Below are positions 1 through 7,312 of a DNA stretch of 64,000 nucleotides, piece after piece. Source of the DNA: Bradyrhizobium nitroreducens (GTDB taxonomy: Bacteria > Pseudomonadota > Alphaproteobacteria > Rhizobiales > Xanthobacteraceae); the NCBI RefSeq assembly GCF_002776695.1, contig NZ_LFJC01000003.1, positions 645,588-709,587 of the forward strand, given 5' to 3'. Numbering within the stretch: the stretch's first letter is position 1; each line of letters opens with the position of its first letter. Below the pieces are notes generated by a model. That model had not been told where the DNA came from. It saw only the letters and a list, made by a program, of their open reading frames with translations, and made no database searches. The position numbers and the translations under genes were made by a program.

Positions 1-104
1 CCTGGATCGGTCCCGATGGCGCAGGCCTTGCGATGTCGCGGCTGGCGGACCGGCAGGGCTATTTCGGCCGCGCGGTGCAGAGCCTCGTGATCGAGAAGCG
101 GTGA
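1..104 (+). CDS. C-terminal fragment of a probable acyl-CoA thioesterase (TesB-like)
   Basis: Only the last 33 codons lie in the window, read from position 3 to a TGA at 102-104. The visible end has a small-residue stretch (IGPDGAGLAMSRLAD) followed by GYFGRAVQSLVIEKR. A glycine-then-Q-x-L-hydrophobic ending is what I recall for the second hotdog domain of TesB-type acyl-CoA thioesterases. The neighbouring acyl-CoA ligase on the opposite strand fits lipid metabolism. The identification rests on a short tail, so another hotdog-fold protein is possible. Confidence 0.5.
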   Translation, partial: WIGPDGAGLAMSRLADRQGYFGRAVQSLVIEKR

Positions 105-448
105 GTGTGACGCAAGCGTCGCTCTTCGGGTTGGCTTGAACGGCAGGCTTCCGCCGCCGCGGAAGGGATACTTGGCTGCGAGCTCTTGCTCGACGCACGC
201 ATCCTGCCAGTTCACACTCCGTAGAAGATCTTGATCTCCCACAGCACCACGATGATAGCCGTGATCAACGTGACCGCGGCGACTGCACTTTCCAGGGAAG
301 CGACTCTCATCTTACTCTCCGCTTCCCAGCCCCATCAGCGGTCTAGGTGATTCCCCGATTCGCCGGCAATCGCGCGGGGCTCGGCGGCGTGCACTCCGTC
401 GCGCGTTGTGGTGCCGGGGCCACAACGGCCCCGTAGAATCCCGGGTAC
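105..448. other. Intergenic region holding only the micro-ORF and a hairpin
   Basis: Between the two convergent reading frames I see the 32-aa micro-ORF (212-310) and a 7-bp stem hairpin at 415-433 (loop ACAAC) just beyond the stop of the acyl-CoA ligase. The hairpin has no T-run on either strand, so it is not a convincing intrinsic terminator. Nothing else was recognised. Confidence 0.5.
212..310 (-). CDS. 32-aa single-pass membrane micro-protein
   Basis: An ATG at 310-308 is preceded by GGAGAG with 4 nt spacing and opens 32 codons ending in TGA. The peptide begins MRVASLESAVAAVTLITAII, continues with VVLWEIKIFYGV, and would make one transmembrane helix at about residues 8-24 with a charged C-terminal end. 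It lies in the gap between the thioesterase tail and the acyl-CoA ligase. No family is recognised. Support comes from the strong ribosome binding site and the compact hydrophobic composition; conservation would have to confirm it. Confidence 0.4.
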   Translation of the reverse strand: MRVASLESAVAAVTLITAIIVVLWEIKIFYGV

Positions 449-2011
449 CTACCCCACCATGCGGTCCCGACCGCTCCAGAAGCCCGCGCGCAGCACCTTC
501 TTGTCGACCTTGCCGACGCCGGTCATGGGCAGCTGCTTGACGAACTGGATCTGCTTGGGCGCATGGGCCGAGCCTTTCCGGGTCTTGACCAGATTGATCA
601 GCTCGTCCGGATCGGGCCTTGCGCCCTCGCGCGGCACGACGATGGCGGTGACGGCTTCGCCCCATTTCTCGTCGGGAATGCCGACGACCGCGACCATCGC
701 GACATCGGCGTGCTGCGACAGCACGTCCTCGACCTCGCGCGGGAAGATGTTGAAGCCGCCCGAGACGATCATGTCCTTCTTGCGGTCGAGGATGAACACG
801 TAGCCGCGCTCATCCTGGCGCGCGATGTCGCCGGTGTGCACCCAGCCGTTCTTCAGCGTCTCGGCGGTGATGTCGGGCCGCTTCCAGTACTCCGCCATCA
901 CATGCGGGGCGCGCACGCAGATCTCGCCGGCCTCGCCCGTCTTCACTTCCCGGTCGTTGTCGTCGAGGATCCTGACCTCGCAGGCTGCGATCGGGAAGCC
1001 GCAGGACAAGAACAGCTCCGGCTGTTTGGGATCGTGATCCGCCTTGCGCAGCACCGAGACCGGATAGCATTCGGTCTGGCCGTAGAGCTGCGAGAACACT
1101 GGTCCGATGCGCTCGATGCCTTCGACCAGCCGGCTCGGCGACATCGCCGACGCCCCGTAGAGCACCAGCTCGAGCGAGGACAGGTCGGTCTTGTCAAGCG
1201 CCGGATGATCGAGCAGCACATAGATCATGGTCGGCACGAACAGCGTGAAGTTGATGCGCTCGCGCGCGATCGTGGCCAGCACGGCGTCGGGATCGAAACC
1301 CCTCAGCATGTGCACGGTGCCGCCGCGCATCAGGGTCGGCAGCACCTTCGTGCCGGCAACGTGGCTGATCGGCGCGACGGTGAGATAGCATGCCGCGTCG
1401 GGGATCTCGAAATCGGCCAGGATCGCGGCGGCGGCTCCGGCATTCTCGCGGTGATAGCGCAGCGCACCCTTGGATTTGCCTGTCGTGCCGCCGGTGTAGT
1501 TCAGTGTGGACAGATCGTCGGCGCCGGCGAGGCACACCGGGCTGGCGTGTCCTGTGCTGTCGACGGCCGCGAGCAGATCGACACCATAGCCGGCCGGCCC
1601 CATCGTGAAGACCGCCTTAAGCCGGCTCGCCCTCGCGGAGAGCTCGCCGCCGCGGTCGCGGAAGGCGGCCGCATCGACCACCAGCATCTCGGCCTCGGAG
1701 TCCTCGAGTTGGAACAGCTGGTCCTCCAGCGATCCCAACGGATGCAGCCAGGTGATGCAGAGCCGCGACAATTGCGCGGCGACGCCGGCGCACCAGGTGT
1801 CGGCGCGGTTCGCGGTGAGGAAGGCGACGCGCGCGCCCGTCTGCAATCCGAGCCGCATGAACACGCCCTGGATGCGTCCGATCAGGTCGATCGTGCCTTG
1901 ATAGCTCAGCGATCCCTCGGGCCAAGCGAAAGCGGTACGGCCGGGATAGCGCGACAGTGCCCGCAGCGTCTGCGCGCAAGTCGGGGACGATGCGTGGAGC
2001 GGATCGGACAT
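449..2011 (-). CDS. AMP-dependent acyl-CoA synthetase/ligase
   Basis: A 520-aa ANL-superfamily enzyme that would adenylate a carboxylic acid with ATP and pass it to CoA in the cytoplasm. The P-loop-like signature LNYTGGTTGKSKGAL is near residue 170, QLYGQTE near 312, GWVHTGDIARQDERGYVFI with DRKKDMI in the hinge region, and GVGKVDKKVLR with the catalytic lysine at the C-terminus. Length is normal for a medium/long-chain or aromatic acid CoA ligase. I chose the ATG at 2011 because CGAGGAAAC sits just upstream; an in-frame start at 2143 would add 44 residues with no family similarity. It is divergent from the flavoenzyme at 2137. Substrate cannot be read from sequence. Confidence 0.9.
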   Translation of the reverse strand: MSDPLHASSPTCAQTLRALSRYPGRTAFAWPEGSLSYQGTIDLIGRIQGVFMRLGLQTGARVAFLTANRADTWCAGVAAQLSRLCITWLHPLGSLEDQLFQLEDSEAEMLVVDAAAFRDRGGELSARASRLKAVFTMGPAGYGVDLLAAVDSTGHASPVCLAGADDLSTLNYTGGTTGKSKGALRYHRENAGAAAAILADFEIPDAACYLTVAPISHVAGTKVLPTLMRGGTVHMLRGFDPDAVLATIARERINFTLFVPTMIYVLLDHPALDKTDLSSLELVLYGASAMSPSRLVEGIERIGPVFSQLYGQTECYPVSVLRKADHDPKQPELFLSCGFPIAACEVRILDDNDREVKTGEAGEICVRAPHVMAEYWKRPDITAETLKNGWVHTGDIARQDERGYVFILDRKKDMIVSGGFNIFPREVEDVLSQHADVAMVAVVGIPDEKWGEAVTAIVVPREGARPDPDELINLVKTRKGSAHAPKQIQFVKQLPMTGVGKVDKKVLRAGFWSGRDRMVG

Positions 2012-2136
2012 ATGTTTCCTCGTTGCTTTGTAACCGGCTTCTGACGTGCCAATGTTGCCGACGACGCTAGCACAGAGACTGCGGGAGGAAACGACAAAGC
2101 CCGCGCGAGGGAGGCATGCGTGACGAGGAGATTTGC

Positions 2137-3111
2137 ATGACATCCGATCGACTGCAACGCTTCGGCGATCGTCTCGCTCTGCCGCTGATCGCAGCGCCGA
2201 TGTTCCTGGTGTCGGGCGTCGAGCTCATGGTCGCCGCCTGCCGGAGCGGGGTGATCGGCAGCTTCCCCACCGCGAATTGCCGCAGCACGGACCAGCTCGA
2301 CGAATGGCTCATCGCGATCGAGACGAGGCTGCGTCAGCACGAGGACCAGACCGGCCGCAAGGCCGCGCCGCTCTGTCCGAACCTGATCGTGCACCGCTCG
2401 AACGCACGGCTCGAGCAGGATCTCGCAATGCTGCTGCGACACAAGCCGGAGATCGTCATCACGTCGGTGGGCTCACCGGCGCCGGTGTTGAAGCCGCTGC
2501 ATGATGCAGGCGCGCTGGTGCTGGCGGACGTCGCTTCGATCCGCCACGCCGAGCGCGCGGCGGAAGCAGGTGCCGACGGGCTGGTGCTGCTCACCGCGGG
2601 TGCGGGCGGGCAGACCGGCTGGCTCAACCCGTTCGCCTTCGTCCGTGCGGTGCGCGCGTTCTACGACGGCATCATCGTCCTCGCGGGCGGCATCAGCGAC
2701 GGCCGTGCGCTGCACGCGGCCGAAGTGCTCGGCTGCGATCTCGCCTATATGGGCACCAAGTTCATTGCGACGCGTGAGAGCGCGGCGGATGAACGTTACA
2801 AGCGGATGCTGGTCGAGAGCACTGCCGACGATATTCTTCTCACCACTGCGTTCACCGGCCTGCAGACCAGCATGCTCAGGCCCTCGATCGTGGCCGCCGG
2901 GCTCGACCCCGACGATTTGCCAGCGCGCGGCGCGATCAACATTGCTGAAGATATCGACGTCGCCGCGCGCGAGAATCGGCCGAAGCGCTGGCGCGATATC
3001 TGGAGCGGCGGACACTCCACCTCCGGGGTCACCGAGGTGCTCGCCGTCGACGATCTCGTGGCGCGGACGGTGGCCGAATATCGAGAGGCGAGCGTGCGCC
3101 TCTCTCCGTAG
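2137..3111 (+). CDS. Nitronate monooxygenase-like FMN enzyme (NPD/2-nitropropane dioxygenase family)
   Basis: A 324-aa TIM-barrel flavoprotein. Family features are LPLIAAPMFLVSG at the N-terminus, LLTAGAGGQTGW near residue 150, IIVLAGGISDGRAL near 180 (phosphate binding of FMN) and YMGTKFIATRES near 204. Known members oxidise alkyl nitronates, but many homologues next to acyl-CoA genes have no proven substrate. The family usually has a catalytic His in the GGH motif; here that position reads GGQ, so chemistry may differ. The start at 2137 has GAGGAG with 6 nt spacing; an ATG at 2116 is 7 codons upstream and less well spaced. Divergent from the acyl-CoA ligase with about 125 bp between. Confidence 0.82.
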   Translation: MTSDRLQRFGDRLALPLIAAPMFLVSGVELMVAACRSGVIGSFPTANCRSTDQLDEWLIAIETRLRQHEDQTGRKAAPLCPNLIVHRSNARLEQDLAMLLRHKPEIVITSVGSPAPVLKPLHDAGALVLADVASIRHAERAAEAGADGLVLLTAGAGGQTGWLNPFAFVRAVRAFYDGIIVLAGGISDGRALHAAEVLGCDLAYMGTKFIATRESAADERYKRMLVESTADDILLTTAFTGLQTSMLRPSIVAAGLDPDDLPARGAINIAEDIDVAARENRPKRWRDIWSGGHSTSGVTEVLAVDDLVARTVAEYREASVRLSP

Positions 3112-3252
3112 GATTGCGGAAAGGGCCGGGACGGGTTGCCCCGATCACAGTTAATCGAGCGCCTGCTCGAAATGCCCCACTTAACGGTGGATTAACCAAC
3201 GCCCGCCAAGAATCCCCTCACGGCCGCCAATCAGGACCGAGAGGGACAGGCG

Positions 3253-3501
3253 ATGGACTTCGATTATCTCAACAGCAAGACAGCCGCGACCTTGGACGAA
3301 ATCCGCATCCGCGTCGCCCATGCGCTGGCCCGTCACCCGCTGTGCCGCAACGTGCGCTTTGACATTGTCAGCGTTCCCCGTACCCGCCGGGGCGGCAACT
3401 GGACAGTGACCCTGCAATCGGTCGAGCCGCGCGCGGTGTGGGAGGCCTCGGAGATCGTCTCGGACATCCAGGACGCCTACGATCTGGCCGCAGCCGCCTG
3501 A
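3253..3501 (+). CDS. Conserved-looking 82-aa cytoplasmic protein of unknown function
   Basis: ATG at 3253 with GAGAGGGACAGG just upstream. The protein (MDFDYLNSKTAATLDEIRIR at the start) has no signal peptide or membrane segment, is mixed alpha/beta in character, and ends in an Ala-rich tail. The middle (FDIVSVPRTRRGGNWTVTLQ) looks like a beta-hairpin. I do not recognise a family. Codon use matches the neighbours, so it is probably a real small gene. It stands alone between the flavoenzyme and the exported protein at 3638. Confidence 0.6.
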   Translation: MDFDYLNSKTAATLDEIRIRVAHALARHPLCRNVRFDIVSVPRTRRGGNWTVTLQSVEPRAVWEASEIVSDIQDAYDLAAAA

Positions 3502-3637
3502 TTTCGTTGGCTTTTTGCGCCGCGTGTCGTTGCAGGCATGCTGATTGTCGCAACGAAGGCACACTCAAGCCTTAATTCGTTCCTTTTTCACGGGCAACGT
3601 TGACAAACTCGTGAAGCGGCGGTTCCCGGAGAGACGT

Positions 3638-4369
3638 TTGTCCAAAGCCATCACCATCGTTGTGTTGACCTGCTTCCTTGTCCTCGGCGCTGCCACCACT
3701 GCCATCCTTGGCCGCGACAGCGTGCCCAGCGTCAGCGAAGAGATGATGTCGCAGGCGCCTCCGGCGAAGCCCCTTGCAACCAATCGCGCCGCCAAGGCCG
3801 ACCGTCTGGTCCCGACCCTTGCCCTGGCTTCGGCCGCGATCGAGCCGGTCCAGGTGCCGGCCGACCGGCTTTCGCAGGCGCCCGTGCTGGCCGAGCCGCT
3901 GCGTCAGGCCTTCGCCGCCGCCACCCCGACCGATTTCCCGATGCCCAAGGAGCCGTTGAAGGCCGCGCCGGCGGTGTCCGAAGCGCCCGCCGCGGCTGAG
4001 GTTCCCGCCGTCGAAGTTCCGGCCAAGCCGAAGGTTGTGGCCAAGCCGCAGCCGCAGAAACATTATACCTTGCTGTCCGACGCACAGATCTCCGGCATCA
4101 GGGATCGCCTGAAGCTGTCCTCGTCGCAGGAATATTACTGGCCTTCGGTCGAGACCGCCCTGCGCAACGTCGTCCGCAAGATTTCGGCCAACAAGCTCTC
4201 CAATCCGAACGCGCCGCCCAGCGCGCAGATCGATCCGAATTGCGACGAGGTCCAGCAGTTGAAGTCGGCCGCAATGCCGCTGCTGTTCCAACTGCGTGAC
4301 GATCAGAAGGAAGAAGTGCGCAAGCTCGCCCGCCTGATCGGGCTCGAGAAGGTCGCGCAGCAGATCTGA
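3638..4369 (+). CDS. Exported or inner-membrane-anchored protein with a C-terminal LTXXQ/Spy-like helical domain
   Basis: I start this 243-aa protein at TTG 3638 because GGAGAGACG lies directly upstream and the next residues form a signal or anchor segment (KAITIVVLTCFLVLGAATTA). A longer frame opens at TTG 3545 without a clear ribosome binding site. Residues about 30-145 are an Ala/Pro-rich linker; the C-terminal ~100 residues (LLSDAQISGIRDRLKLSSSQ, then EYYWPSVETALR, later LRDDQKEEVRKLARLIGLE) resemble the helical repeat of periplasmic LTXXQ/Spy-like proteins. That family link is inferred from pattern. A periplasmic role with a flexible tether to the membrane is likely. Confidence 0.65.
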   Translation: MSKAITIVVLTCFLVLGAATTAILGRDSVPSVSEEMMSQAPPAKPLATNRAAKADRLVPTLALASAAIEPVQVPADRLSQAPVLAEPLRQAFAAATPTDFPMPKEPLKAAPAVSEAPAAAEVPAVEVPAKPKVVAKPQPQKHYTLLSDAQISGIRDRLKLSSSQEYYWPSVETALRNVVRKISANKLSNPNAPPSAQIDPNCDEVQQLKSAAMPLLFQLRDDQKEEVRKLARLIGLEKVAQQI

Positions 4370-4404
4370 CGCGGCGGTTTCCTCCGGGAACCGCTCCTGC
4401 ATCA

Positions 4405-4430
4405 GGAACATCTGGCAATCAACGTGCGTT
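4405..4430 (+). promoter_or_regulatory. Candidate EcfG (general stress response sigma factor) promoter
   Basis: GGAAC at 4405-4409 and CGTT at 4427-4430 are separated by 17 nt. This matches the alphaproteobacterial EcfG consensus as I know it (GGAAC, 16-17 nt, CGTT). It lies 27 bp upstream of the ATG at 4457, so the transcript would begin just ahead of the ribosome binding site. No other well-spaced copy was found in the intergenic regions I checked. Confidence 0.6.
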
Positions 4431-4456
4431 GCTCGCTCCAAAGAGGGAGTGGATCA

Positions 4457-5164
4457 ATGCGCGCCTCGACAGCCTATTTCGTCGGTGCCGGAACCATCAT
4501 CGCAGCCATCGCCATTGGTCTCGGCGGTGGCATCGTCGCCGGCAACATCATGAATCCGGTCGCGTCCAAACAGGGCCCCGACACCAGCAAGGTGGCGCAG
4601 CGCGCCGCATCCGCTGGCGCGCCGGCAGCGACCAACGCGCCCTCGGAACGCGTCAATTATCTCACCGGCACGCAAGTCTTCGGCGCGATCGCTGCGACGC
4701 CGGCGCAGGCCGAAGCAAAGCCTGATACGCAGCCCGCCCAGGCGAATGCCGAACCGACAGCGCCCCCGCCTTCACAAGCTGCCGCGGTCGAGCCGCCCAA
4801 AGAACAGTCCAGGGAACAGACGAAGGAACAATCCAGGCCGGCAGTCGCATCGTTACCGAAAGCCGCAAAACCTGCCGAGCAGCAGGCTTCGACCGATCCG
4901 GTCTCTTCACCTGACAACGCCTATGCCAAGGCGAAAGATTCCGACGTGAAGCGCGCTGCGTCGGAGCGGCGACGGATGGAGCGTCGCGAGCGCTGGACGG
5001 AGCGCCGCCACTACGATTCCCGCGAGCAGCGCGGTATGCGTGACCGCACCGACTGGGACGACGTCGCGCGCAACATCCGCGAAGATACCGAGGCGCGCGA
5101 TTACGCCAGCCGGCCGCGCGGCGGCTTCCCGCAGATCAGGCTGTTCGGGCCCGACGACGATTAG
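4457..5164 (+). CDS. Membrane-anchored, Pro/Ala-rich and basic protein of unknown function, probably stress-induced
   Basis: A 235-aa protein starting at ATG 4457, preceded by AGAGGGAGTGG. Residues about 5-30 (AYFVGAGTIIAAIAIGLGGG) form a single Gly-rich transmembrane anchor. The middle is low-complexity Ala/Pro/Gln with repeated KEQSREQTKEQS-type units; residues about 165-215 are very Arg-rich (RRRMERRERWTERRHYDSRE). No catalytic domain was recognised. The organisation suggests an N-terminal anchor with a long disordered periplasmic tail. A good EcfG promoter directly upstream suggests membership of the general stress regulon. Confidence 0.65.
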   Translation: MRASTAYFVGAGTIIAAIAIGLGGGIVAGNIMNPVASKQGPDTSKVAQRAASAGAPAATNAPSERVNYLTGTQVFGAIAATPAQAEAKPDTQPAQANAEPTAPPPSQAAAVEPPKEQSREQTKEQSRPAVASLPKAAKPAEQQASTDPVSSPDNAYAKAKDSDVKRAASERRRMERRERWTERRHYDSREQRGMRDRTDWDDVARNIREDTEARDYASRPRGGFPQIRLFGPDDD

Positions 5165-5225
5165 CGCTTGGCCCCGCGATCGTGGCCGTCATGAGGGAAG
5201 GCGCGCGCTCATTGTCGCGCCGCCG

Positions 5226-6797
5226 TCACCTCATTCCCGCGCGCCGCAATCCTTCCAGATAATGCGAACGATCCTCGTCGCGCAGCATCGGCAGCTCGCG
5301 CGTGATCCAGGCGAGCGAGACCTCGGGCTGGGCGCGGCGCAGACCTTCCAAGGCGGACGCTGCGAGCGCCGGATCTCCCGACATCCCGGCCGCCGCCGTC
5401 AGCACGCGGTGCGCGCCGACGAAATCGCCGCGCTGCCGCATCGACTCCCGCGCCATCTGCACGGCTCCCTCGTAGTCGCGGCCGACGAAGCGGGCATAGG
5501 CCGCAACCCCGCAATAGATCGCCGCGAGCGGGTCGCGCGGGCTCAGCCGCAGCGCACGGCGCGCGGCGGCATCGCCATCCTGCCACCGTCCGGCGTAGCA
5601 CAGTGTCACGCCGTAAAAGGCATGCGCCATCGCGAAGTTCGGATTGAGTCGCAAGACCAGCTCGAATTCGGCCAGCGCGTCGTCGAAGCGGCGGCGGAAC
5701 AGATAGGCGTAGGCGAGGCCGTGATGGGCGAAGGCGTCCTCGCGATCGGCCTCCACGGCAGCAAGCGCCGCGCGCTCGGCAACCGGCACGGTCGCAGCCA
5801 TGTCGGCCCAGCCCATATGCGCGCCGAAGATGTGGCTGGTTGCGAGCAGGCCCAGCGCCTTGCCGTAGGCGGGATCGATCGCGACGGCCTTTTCGAGCAG
5901 CGCTTGCGCGACGGCGTTGTCCTCGCGCGTGATGCGCCAGTGATGCGATAATGCGCGCATCACGAGGTCCCAGGCGTCGAGACTCCCCGGCGGCTTCTGC
6001 TGGGCGCGAAAGCTTTCGGCGGCATAGAGCTGCGGCTCGATCGCGGCGACGATCGCCTCGGTGATCTCGTCCTGCACGGCGAAGATGTCAGCGAGCTCGC
6101 GGTCGTAACGCTCGGCCCAGAGATGGCTGCCGGTCGAGACGTCGTTGAGCTGGGCCGAGATGCGCACCCGCTCGCCGCTCCGCCGCACGCTGCCTTCCAC
6201 CACGTAGCGTACGCCGAGCTCGCGCGCGACCTCGCTGATGTGCACGGCGCGGCCCTTGTAGACGAAGGATGAGTTGCGCGCGATGACGAAGAACCAGCGC
6301 AGCTTCGACAGCGCCGTGATGATGTCCTCGCTGATGCCGTCGGAGAAATAGTCCTGCCCGGCCTCGCCGCTCATATTGGTGAATGGCAGCACGGCGATCG
6401 CAGGCCGCTCGGGAAGCGTGAGCGCCGCGCTCTGCACCCATGCGGTGCGGCCGGCTGTCGGCGCGGTCGCTTCACCCGTCGCGCCATCCTTGGCCTCGAC
6501 ATCGCCGACGAAGCGAAACCCCTTGCGGGCGATGGTGCGGATCAGCGCCTGGCTGGCGCCGCTGTCGCCGACCGCCTTGCGCGCCGCGTTGATCCGGCTG
6601 GTCAGGGTGGATTCGGAGACGCTGCGTCCGTGCCAGATCTTGTCGATCAACTCGTCCTTGCTGACCACCCGGTCGCGGTTCTGCATGAGGTGGACGACGA
6701 GATCGAAAACCTGCGGCTCCACGGCAATTGGAACCTGCTCGCGGCTCAGCTCGCGCCGGTCGGTATCGAGAAGATGGTCCCGGAACAGAAACTGCAC
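5226..6797 (-). CDS. OmpR/CadC-type winged-helix regulator with TolB-like and TPR sensor region
   Basis: About 523 aa. Residues 1-100 form a trans_reg_C winged helix (PQVFDLVVHLMQNRDRVVSK followed by DELIDKIWHGRSVSESTLTS, then TIARKGFRFVGDV). Residues about 145-275 are a FlgO/TolB-N-like domain (AIAVLPFTNMSGEAGQDYFS through GVRYVVEGSVR). The rest is TPR-type helical repeats. There is no membrane helix, unlike CadC itself. GTG 6797 is chosen because family members begin with the strand QFLFRDHLLD; its ribosome binding site is weak and the frame stays open to 6932. Such proteins are common in Bradyrhizobium and their ligands are unknown. No obvious target operon adjoins it. Confidence 0.8.
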   Translation of the reverse strand: MQFLFRDHLLDTDRRELSREQVPIAVEPQVFDLVVHLMQNRDRVVSKDELIDKIWHGRSVSESTLTSRINAARKAVGDSGASQALIRTIARKGFRFVGDVEAKDGATGEATAPTAGRTAWVQSAALTLPERPAIAVLPFTNMSGEAGQDYFSDGISEDIITALSKLRWFFVIARNSSFVYKGRAVHISEVARELGVRYVVEGSVRRSGERVRISAQLNDVSTGSHLWAERYDRELADIFAVQDEITEAIVAAIEPQLYAAESFRAQQKPPGSLDAWDLVMRALSHHWRITREDNAVAQALLEKAVAIDPAYGKALGLLATSHIFGAHMGWADMAATVPVAERAALAAVEADREDAFAHHGLAYAYLFRRRFDDALAEFELVLRLNPNFAMAHAFYGVTLCYAGRWQDGDAAARRALRLSPRDPLAAIYCGVAAYARFVGRDYEGAVQMARESMRQRGDFVGAHRVLTAAAGMSGDPALAASALEGLRRAQPEVSLAWITRELPMLRDEDRSHYLEGLRRAGMR

Positions 6798-6970
6798 GTC
6801 GAAAACTCGGGCCTCATGACGAAACAGGCAGGCAATGCGACAAAATGAAATTTGGGTCGAAAACAATGGGTCTGCCGAGAGGGATGCTTGGTTCACTGCG
6901 ATTGCGTGAGGGCAGCCATGGAGAGAATGCAACCATGACGAGCGCCGGTTTCAGGCCCGCGGATGGAATG

Positions 6971-7006
6971 TAGCCCGGATGAGCGAAGCGACATCCGCGA
7001 CGGGGC
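6971..7006. repeat. Short intergenic repeat (TAGCCCGGATGAGCGAAGCG type)
   Basis: The segment starting TAGCCCGGATGAGCGAAGCG and continuing ACATCCGCGACGGGGC has the form of a repeat I recognise as frequent in Bradyrhizobium intergenic DNA, with CCGGAT/ATCCG arms. It adjoins the larger palindromic element. Confidence 0.5.
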
Positions 7007-7050
7007 GCCCCGCTACGCAGACGCCGCTCCGTCATTGCGATGCAATCATC

Positions 7051-7181
7051 CGTCATCCTGAGGTGCGAGACACGCGGCGCAAAGCGCTGCGTGGAGAGCC
7101 TCGAAGGATGAACGGCGCACGATGCGCCCGGGCTGCGCATCCTTCGAGGCCTTCGCTTCGCTCCGGCACCTCAGGATGACG
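7051..7181. repeat. Palindromic intergenic repeat, family A, copy 1
   Basis: Perfect 15-bp terminal arms (CGTCATCCTGAGGTG at 7051-7065 and its reverse complement at 7167-7181) enclose inner complementary segments around GCCTCGAAGGATG and CATCCTTCGAGGC. A second copy with the same ends and inner motif is at 49767-49895. It encodes nothing itself and looks like a REP/MITE-like non-coding element. Confidence 0.8.
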
Positions 7182-7246
7182 CTCCATGAAGAGACGCAAG
7201 CCGCAATGTCGGCGGGACGAATGTGTGGCGAAACTGCGAATGTCCA

Positions 7247-7274
7247 TTGCCGAGCTGCACGGCCTGCGTAAGCT
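7247..7274 (+). promoter_or_regulatory. Possible housekeeping promoter of the lyase gene
   Basis: TTGCCG at 7247-7252 and TAAGCT at 7269-7274 are 16 nt apart, about 40 bp before the ATG at 7313. The match to sigma-70-type elements is modest and the call is tentative. Confidence 0.25.
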
Positions 7275-7312
7275 ATCGCCCACACAGAACATCAACCATA
7301 AAGAAACGCCCC

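Larger units (their letters stand above)
6798..7312. other. 515-bp intergenic region made largely of repeat sequence
   Basis: It holds a short repeat at 6971-7006 and the 131-bp palindromic element at 7051-7181, then about 130 bp leading to the lyase gene with a weak promoter-like pair at 7247-7274. No supported coding sequence was seen on either strand. Confidence 0.6.

Noticed and set aside
415..433. Hairpin after the acyl-CoA ligase gene as an intrinsic terminator
   Set aside because: The stem is good but no T-run follows on either strand.
2066..2097. TTGTCG and GCTAGC on the minus strand as a promoter for the acyl-CoA ligase
   Set aside because: The spacing (about 18-20 nt depending on the hexamer chosen) is too long or ambiguous for a confident call.
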